A program made the translations under genes and the position numbers. From positions 19,034,001 through 19,098,000 of the forward strand of contig CM106585.1 in the NCBI GenBank assembly GCA_048013815.1: 64,000 nucleotides of DNA, given 5' to 3'. This document shows, in pieces, positions 56,511 to 64,000 of this stretch; position 1 is the stretch's first letter; each line of letters begins with the position of its first letter. Under the pieces are notes generated by a model, which saw nothing but the letters and a program-made list of their open reading frames with translations, had not been told where the DNA came from and did not search any database. This stretch comes from Setoptus koraiensis. Taxonomy: Eukaryota > Arthropoda.

Positions 56511-57674
56511 GCCGCGCCGCTCGCCAAGCACGTTCGCCGACACGAAGTGCAAAGTGGTTGCCCGGCGCGAATTACTCGCCTGTGTGCTGGCTAGGCAATT
56601 TGCGCCGCGTGAATATCAGCAGTGGGCGACGGGCCATCTGGCCATCGCATTCTTGGGCGCGCGTTATCACATTGTTAATAGAGTGTCGTGGGCCCATTGT
56701 CAATGGGGCCCATTTCGGCATTGTTGTCAGTGGGAAATGCGCGCCAGACGCGGAGCGTCTAGCCAAGACGTTGTCGCGCACAACGCACACACGCACGCGA
56801 CATTAACTTAATCAACTTGATTGTGGGGCGCGCGTGGGTGGAGATCATGCCAGCCACTTGCAAATGTGCGCAAATTGCGCCCGGCGCCTAGGTGACGGCG
56901 TATCGCTGCCGGCCCGGCGAGCCTATCGCTGTCGGTCGGCTCGCCAGCGTTGGGGCCGGCCGAGCCGACATTGGGGCCAGCCGAGGGAGCGCGACGCGCC
57001 CAGCGGAAACGGCCGCGTGCCACGAAAGACGGCACAATGCCCGGCAAGGCAACGGCCCGAGAAAACAGCGACGTGCCCGAGAAAACGCTGACAAAAGAGG
57101 GGCGCGGCCCCAAGTTGTTGGCAGCACTTGAGCGAGTCGCCGACAACAAATTGCCCATTGAGCGCGACAGCAGCGCCTTGTTTCTGCAGCCGGAACTGGG
57201 CGCTTATCTAATTTATGTCCCGTGGCCCGTGCTCGTCGAGCCGGCTGCTCGCTCGGCCGGCTCGGCCGGCTTGGCGAGCGGCGGCGGCCGAGCTATTAAT
57301 AACTGGCGACGACAAGCTCGCTCGTGTCCACTGTCACCCACGGCACGTTGTTAGGCCGTCACTAGGCGGCGCAAACACCGACGCCATGTCACAAACAACT
57401 ATCATGTTTCCTCGCATACACAATTATCCGCATCACGGTCGGACGGGACGGCGGGCATGGGCGGGGCCCGCGTGCAATTATCAATTCGATCGCCGCTTCA
57501 GGCTGCCGCAGTCTGCGGCCCACAGTCTGCGGCCCACAGTCTGCGACTCACAGGGCGCCCTCCAACGCCGTCCGTGCCTTCGCTCGCGGATCGAGGCGCC
57601 GGCCCAACGAACGTCCCGACTGCGGGCATCCACCGGGACATGCGGCTCGCTCGCGGCCGCGCCGACAACGTCTC

Positions 57675-57915
57675 CGCCTCCGACGGAGTTCCGAATTCCG
57701 ACCCGAGGTTCGGAATTCGGAATTCCCAGCTCGGTATTCTCAATTCCGAACTCGGGCTTCGAAACTCGCGATCCGAAATTCGAAATTCAGACTTCAAATT
57801 TCGAACTTCAAACTTCAAGCCTCGAACTTCGGATTTCGAACCTCCGATTTCGAAACTCGAACTTAGAATTTCGGACTTCGAATTTCGGACTCCGAACTGC
57901 GGATTCGAAGTTCGA
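57675..57915. repeat. Large degenerate CGAATTCGGA-type repeat field
   Basis: About 240 bases of imperfect units around TTCGAAATTC, TCCGAATT and CTTCGAAC, the longest of the dispersed CGAA(A)TTTC arrays. It creates open frames on both strands. Confidence 0.85.
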
Positions 57916-58109
57916 ATGCGAGCCTCGGAAAACAATCATCGCGCAAACGAAAAGCGACGGCCAGACGTGCTCAGATGGCACAACAGGGCATAATGGGCAT
58001 TGTTTCGGCGCGTTGTCAATCATCGCGGCAACTCGAATGCGGCTTGCGATGCGGATAATGTACGAAATATCACACTGACACACAATGCAAATTAGAGCCT
58101 CGTTGCGCC

Positions 58110-58135
58110 AGTGTGTGTGTGTGTGTGTGTGTGTG
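58110..58135. repeat. (GT)n microsatellite
   Basis: Perfect dinucleotide run of about 12 units. Confidence 0.95.
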
Positions 58136-58503
58136 CCATATGGCGCCCTGGCGGGCGCATGCGGACAAGCCGTCATTGGCCTGGCGTCGGGCATGGCCGC
58201 TAGCTTGGCAGCGGTGGCTTGGTGGTTGTTGTTGGCATCATTGTTGCGAGCGGTTGGTGTCGTGGCTGCTGTTGTGATTTGGGGCTGGTGTGATATTGGG
58301 CTGATGTGACGCCGCATACGCCGAGCGTTGCCTTGTTTGGTCGGCGCGCTCATTACGTCACAATGTGCGTGATGGCGGCGCAGAAATGATTATATTATCA
58401 CAATTGCGAGAGCGACACCCATGCATGCGCCAGCAGCCATTGGCGCTGCGGCATCTCGCAAATTAAAATTGAACGCTGTCCGCTGTGTGATTTTTGGTTG
58501 CGT

Positions 58504-58570
58504 CAGAATTGAGAATTTTGTTTTCGAAATGGAGAATTTTGTTTTCGAAATTGAGAATTTTGTTCGGTTC
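58504..58570. repeat. 20-bp minisatellite GAGAATTTTGTTTTCGAAAT
   Basis: Three copies, the last incomplete. Confidence 0.93.
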
Positions 58571-59998
58571 GAGCGTCGAGCACACACCGAGCCAGCGCAC
58601 AACAAGTTGGCCAAGATCAAGATTGTGTGACAAGCGAGCGGCAACGAATTCGAGCGAGCGAGCGCGCCCACGCTCGCAGCGTCCGCATTTGGCCGTGCCC
58701 GGCCGAGCGCTCGACGAGAGGCAATCGATTGAGCTGATTGCAGCGGCCGGCCGCGGCCATAAATCGATCTGATATACGTATCGCTCGCTTCGAATTCCCA
58801 GTTTTCAGTTCTCGATTCGAAGTTTCCCATTCGCGATTCTGCGCTCGCCGCTGGAACGCCGATGCGATATGCTGACGCAACACACACACACACATTAGCG
58901 ATGTTGCATTATGATTAATTTATTGACCTTACCAGTTCATTATTCATGGCCAGCCATGGTGAGTCAGTGGCCGGCTATCAGCGGCTGCCGATCTCAACTG
59001 GAGCGACTGTTGCCTCTGACGAGCGTCCAGTTTTCGTTGGTTGGGCGAGCAAAAATGAGCGTTCGGCCGGAGCGAGCGTTTGGCCAGATGGAGCGTTTAG
59101 TTGCAGTGAGCGGCCGCTCGGGCGGGCCAGCCGACGGGCCCGACGAGCGAGCCAACGGGCCAAATGAGAGCCGTTTAATGCGCCATTTGATGCTATCAAA
59201 TATCGCTCGTATCAGATCGGGTGATCGCCAGTGCGGCCAGCCGCTGTCAAAACAAACCGTCCCGCCGGTCAACAGGTAACAGGCGCTCGGTGTGTGGCGG
59301 CCGGCCGTCAGCTGAGCGTCGCCCGAGCGGCCAAACGTTCGTTGCAGTGTCCGGCCGCGGTGTGTCGCAGGCGCGATTGGTCCGGTCGCAACTGGCCAGT
59401 GGCGGGCGCTCGCATGTCAATGTTTGTTTGGCGTCTTGTTTTGCTTGTTTTAGCGAGTTCTCGCCCGTTCTCAGCTCGATTTCGCCCGCTCTGGGCTCGA
59501 TTTCGAGCGTTTAAGCTCGCCAGCGAACGCACAAACAGGCAGCCCACACACTCGAGAATTTCTCGCTCTCTCGCATCTCTCACAAGTGAGCGAGCAGAAA
59601 ACAATGGCGACCAAACGCCGATCGTTGAGCCGCCAAACTGCCCACTGCCCACTGACAGCGCACCTGGCGGCCGGACCGGCCGCACAGCTGACTGGACCGG
59701 GCGACCGGGCAGGCGGGCGGCCAGTGCAGCGGCATGCGATTTACATGATTAATTTCATTAGCGCATTAACACCCGGCCGCCGCACTGACGCCGCTACAAA
59801 TACAACTTGTCGCGGCAATATCAGTATCCCGCTCACATACGCCGCTGCATACTGATTGCGGGTCGCTTGTCGTAGCGGCGCCCACAATTGTAATTATGTC
59901 ATAGCTGTTATGCGACCGGCAACAGTTTCAACAATTTGATTATCGCCCAATATTTGCGCGCAAATTGAGCGTGTGACTGCGCCTTTTTGGCTCGGCCA

Positions 59999-60103
59999 GT
60001 GGCGCACAGTCAGGCCAATGGCCATTCCCTTGGTCTGACTGTGCGCCAGACGGGTGGCCTGTGCCAACTGTGCACTTGTGGCACAGTTGGCGCCGGCCGA
60101 GCT
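59999..60103. repeat. Two adjacent inverted repeats
   Basis: First: TGGCGCACAGTCAGGCCAA and its complement with one mismatch over about 59999-60053. Second: GTGCCAACTGTGC and its near-complement just after it. Confidence 0.88.
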
Positions 60104-62037
60104 GATTTAATTAGCTCAACTGTCAACCGTAACTGTCAATTAATGGGGCACCATTTTGAGCAGCGTTCTGCCGAGCAATTGAGCGCAGTTCCAGGGCGCT
60201 CATGGGCGCCCCTTTGCGCACACGGGCCGCACAAGTGCGCAGCTCGGACACAATTGAGCCGCCAAGTGAAACCAATTGAGCGATGCGATCATGACTCATT
60301 GGCGGGCCGGCATCGGCGCACCGTCCCGACGCACTCACACGTTAACCGGGGCCCCGTGACGTAACACGGGCGAGCCATTTACATCACCACGATCAGTTCA
60401 TCTATTGGCGACGCATACCGCTAATAGATAAACTGACTAAATATACGGATATTTGGCCCTCGAGCGGCCGGTGCCGCTGCTTCGGCTTGAGGGTGGCCGC
60501 CAGTGGCAGCCACTCTCAATCAGGTGGACATTTGCTGGGCGCCCTTTGTCCCGCAACTAGCAACTCGCGGGCCAGTTGGTGGTGCAGCGGCCATTGCGCG
60601 CTAATTAATGTGCCCGCGCGTCCGATGGGAGGCGCATCGCGCGACACACAATTCAGGCGTTCGGCTGGACAACGGATAAATTACATTGTGAGTCGCCCGG
60701 CAGTGCAAGCAAGGGGGTGCTCGCATGTCGCGGGCAACAGTGCGCACCGATCGGGCCACTCGAATAAATAAATGGGCGCGTTTGCAGCGACTTGAGGCCC
60801 GCCAGTTGTCACATTGAGGGATTGCTAATCAAATTAATTACCTCTGCTTACCTGTTTGCGGCGCGACAGTGCGACATTGGCGTGACTTTGCGCTCCATTG
60901 GGCACTTGCGAGCGAGAGCCCGCTGGCCGGCGCGGCCCGTCGCCCGAGCGCGCACACAAGCAAACAACAATTGATGTCTTTTTGTCTGGCGCTGGCCCGC
61001 CGGCCGGGCCGCTCGCCCGTCGCCGTTGCCACGCGCTACGCGCCAGCCGACGAACGCACCTGAGCGAGTGGCCCGCCCAAACCGGGGCCCGAAGCGAGGA
61101 CGGCGCGGGCCGAATTGCTGTTGGCCGGCGACTTTGGGGCGCGCGATGGACGAACTTTTCGCTTGGATGACAATGCCGATCATGCGGCCGACGGGATCGG
61201 CCGCGTACGTGCCCTGTCTGGCGGCTCGGCTGGCTTGGCTGGCTGTATATGCACGATGGATGAATGTGCACGATGGACGAATGTGCACGAGCCCCGGCGG
61301 AGCCCGTTGCGAGCCAGTCTGGCCAGCGGCCGCTCATTACGTGTCATGCAATGCGTGCTACGTGCCAGTGTTACGTCACACAATCGCATATCCGAACGCA
61401 CACACACACACACACGCAGCGAAAGTGAGAAGAAAATTGATTTTGCTCAAAATCAATTTTCGCCCCATAATGGCTATTCATGGCCGCTGCAGCCGTGCCC
61501 ATCGGCCTGCAGCCGTCAACGGGCCGGTGGGGCCCTTTGGCCCCCTCGGCGCTCTCAGGGCCGGCAATTATTATCGCCGCGCGTACGTACGCGCTGGCTG
61601 GCGGCCCGACAAACTGGCCGCCGGCCGCCGGCCGACGCTGGCTCGACGTGGGCGCATTGTTGTCTCGCCACGGAGCAAACGCCCAAAAGTGGCGAGCCAG
61701 CCACGGCAAACAATCCGCTGTTGCGAACAAGTGTCTTTTTGTTTTATCTGTGTTTGTTGTGCGTGCCGGCTGGCTGGCCGTTGCGGGTCACGAGACGCCC
61801 GGCCGCTCACTTTGGCGCACTCGGGCAACGGGACCCGCAGTGCTGCCTGTGGCGGCCGGCGGCGCGCTCACCGATCGACGGGGCCGACGCCGCGGATGCC
61901 ATGCATGCAGCCAATGCGGTCGATACGGCCGATAGGGCCAATATGGCTCGCGATATGGATATTTGGCAAGGCCACATCGGCTGTTTGTTGGCGTACAGCG
62001 CGTTGGCAAGGCCGTGCCCTCGCACACCAGCAAACAG

Positions 62038-62147
62038 CAACGAACGGCAACGAACGGCAACGAACGGCAACGAACGGCAACGAACGGCAACGAACGGCAA
62101 CGAACGGCAACGAACGGCAACGAACGGCAACGAACGGCAACGAACAG
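62038..62147. repeat. 10-bp minisatellite (CAACGAACGG)11
   Basis: About eleven virtually identical copies, the most homogeneous repeat in the window. The 10-base unit has no stop in any plus frame. Confidence 0.97.
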
Positions 62148-62671
62148 CGACCATCGACAACAAACAAGCGGCCAATTTGGCCAAATTCTGGCCAAATTAG
62201 TCGAGTTTCGACAGCAAATCTGTGGCTGGCTGCGCGAACAAGGCCGACGAAACGCGGGCACGTGTTACACGCGCACGCATCCACCGGCTGACCGCGGCGA
62301 GACATGCGACGCAGCGGTCAGTTGCGTCATGTCGTGTCGTCGTGCCAGTTGGGGCCAGTTGCGCCCACTAAAACATACTTATTCATATATATTTATATTT
62401 ATTTATACAAAGCCGGCAGCGGTGAATATCTGTGCGGCGCACAGTTAATTTGACCACTGGCCAGAGTGGCGTTGAATTGTTTTTGGCGACCGTGTCCATA
62501 TGTCACACTGTTGCTGGCTTTGCCGTTACTTATTATCGCTGTCACAGCGCTCGCCGGTGACAGTTATTATGTGACAGCGAGCGCTGTTTTTGTTGTGCCC
62601 ACTCGGTGTGCCGTAGTGTCCACGCTGCTCACACAGACAAACAATCATTAGCGGCGTTATTATTGGCGCCG

Positions 62672-62735
62672 TTGTTGTTGTGGTTGTTGTCACTGTAGTT
62701 GTTGTTGTTATTATTATTGATGATGATGACTGTTG
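62672..62735. repeat. (GTT)n(ATT)n(GAT)n compound microsatellite
   Basis: Runs of GTT, ATT and GAT triplets. Confidence 0.92.
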
Positions 62736-63747
62736 CGGTCACTTCCATTATCCGCTGCATGTGAGCGCATGCGGTAGGTGAGGCGTCCGCTCGAGGTCCG
62801 GCGCTCGCACTCGCCCGCATGCGGCCCGTCGTTGCGCCCGAGCGGCGCCCCGTTCGGCGAGACCCGTTAGTTGGCTCGCCACTAGATGTTGTTGGCGCAT
62901 AGAAGACGCAATTGGCCAATTCAATAATTGCGACCGCTGGCCGCTCCCGTCCTCAGACGCGACCGCTCACTGGCCACTGGTCGCCCGTAACAACTGACCG
63001 CGACCAGCGACGTGACTTTGCTCGGCTTGCACCTTCCAAAATATAACTTTGACAATATAACTATTGTACAACTTTGTCGTATAATAAGCTAACAGCTGAT
63101 ACACAACAAACAGATGATACACAACTTGGCCACAAATGCACACAAACGAATGAGTGTCAATTGTTTGATTTGATTATGTTGCGTCACACTCGCAACAAAT
63201 CAATGGGCATCGGTGACAAAACAATGGCAAACATGACATATGCACTCAATATCCCGATCATGTGACAGCGCCGCATTGAGTTGATCGGTCCGGCCGGCCG
63301 GCACAATGCGACGCAACGGGACGCAAAGCGACACAACGCCACACAATGCAACGGAATGCGCCACAATGTAATTATGCGACGTTGCGCAACGCGAAGCTCG
63401 TCGGATCGATCATTGCGTGATCCGTATACGCATAAATATATCGACCGTGTATAATATACCGACACACCGGCCCGGCAGCAACAACGGACGGCCACTGAAA
63501 CGGATATCAATTAGAGCGGCCGTCGATTGAAATGTGGGCGCCGCAAGAGCGCCAATTGGCAGCGTCATCGGGCCGTCGTATGATCGCGTCATCGTTTCGC
63601 CCACGGTGACGTGTGCCCGACAGCGACAACGATACAAGTTACATAATGCAACCGTTGCGGTTGGCCGGCAGCAGCATTGTTGCGACGCCCGCTGCAACAA
63701 CAAATCGCTGCCGGCCCAATCATTAGGCAGCTCGCTTGGCGAATATC

Positions 63748-63872
63748 CGCGCCGCCCCACGCTGCAGATATCCGAGCCGCACCACGCTGCAAATATCCGA
63801 GCCGCACCACGCTGCAAATACCCGCGCGGCGCCCGGCTGCAAATACCCGCGCGGCGCCCGGCTGCAAATACC
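63748..63872. repeat. 27-28 bp minisatellite CACGCTGCAAATATCCGAGC
   Basis: Five copies; the last two have shifted to CCCGGCTGCAAATACCCGCG, suggesting two rounds of expansion. Confidence 0.93.
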
Positions 63873-64000
63873 CGCCACCGGCGCCCATTCGGCTCAACAA
63901 ACTGGCAACAAATTGGCCCGGCCGGCAATTTGTTGCCGGCGCTGTCAGTGATCGGTGACAGACGACACAGCTCGCAGGATTTGTCAGTATCTGACACTGG

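Larger units (their letters stand above)
53111..58400. other. Gene-free GC-rich region right of the array, first part
   Basis: Array-type sequence fades out at about 53110 and GC-rich DNA begins near 53225. Open frames here are long only because stop codons are rare. It holds CTGGCCGAA repeats (53750-53790), several minisatellites and a (CA)n run (53552-53573). Confidence 0.5.
58401..64000. other. Gene-free GC-rich region right of the array, second part
   Basis: No supported gene. Two overlapping plus-strand frames of about 421 and 361 codons run through 61.0-62.3 kb, but they have no domain, overlap each other in different frames and end in a tandem repeat. Minisatellites and a pair of hairpins near 60 kb are listed separately. 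Confidence 0.5.

Noticed and set aside
57215-58078. 287-codon open frame
   Set aside because: Most of its second half is the CGAATTCGGA repeat field, open on both strands; no recognisable protein.
61026-62291. Long plus-strand open frames of 421 and 361 codons
   Set aside because: They overlap in two different frames, lack any domain or signal, lie in stop-poor GC-rich DNA and run into the 10-bp repeat. Nothing distinguishes either as coding.
62466-62651. Signal-peptide-like small protein
   Set aside because: The frame begins at GTG, not ATG, and has no splice or promoter context.
1-64000. tRNA or rRNA genes
   Set aside because: I scanned for the B-box GGTTCGAATCC-type motif on both strands; the few GGTTCGA hits lack an A-box and cloverleaf arms.

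Overview
The window looks like nuclear DNA from an arthropod, possibly a mite. Genes are split by short GT-AG introns, promoters carry TATA boxes, and AATAAA signals follow stop codons. One gene encodes a three-Ig-domain neuronal surface protein of the arthropod DIP/lachesin type. The arthropod call is well supported; the mite call is inference from compactness and protein style only.

Layout. 1-6 kb: a two-exon CRAL-TRIO lipid-binding protein (+, 1572-2577) converges on a five-exon DIP/lachesin-like gene (-, about 6020-3423) whose signal-peptide exon was not found. 10-14.2 kb: two small genes for secreted low-complexity proteins, each behind its own TATA box. One is a Lys/Val/Pro/Ile repeat protein (+, 10482-11378); the other is an Asp/Lys/His block protein (+, 13282-14127). 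A third TATA box at 14939 leads to a weak secreted-peptide candidate. 15.4-38.7 kb and 53.1-64 kb: long, mostly GC-rich stretches with no gene I can defend. They hold many micro- and minisatellites, palindromes and an excess of the TTACGTAA palindrome.

The standout is 38.7-53.1 kb, an AT-richer island with fifteen same-strand, single-exon paralogues about 0.9 kb apart. Each encodes a signal peptide and a roughly 50-57 residue mature peptide with the pattern C-x15-17-C-x3-C-x17-25-CCC. I do not recognise the family. Each unit has a duplicated promoter module (distal GTGTC element, CTAAAAGTAG box, TATAAATAG) and an AATAAA signal, so the array appears to have grown by duplication of whole transcription units. 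It shows birth-and-death traces: a promoter with no gene left, two eroded TATA boxes, a stop-loss extension, a copy with an extra cysteine, a copy with an acidic pro-region, and a 90-bp MITE with 8-bp target duplications and recognisable empty-site paralogues.

The genes do not form one pathway. The secreted repeat proteins and the peptide array are both secretory products driven by strong TATA promoters. Defence, venom, saliva or signalling roles for the peptides are possible, but the sequence alone does not decide between them.
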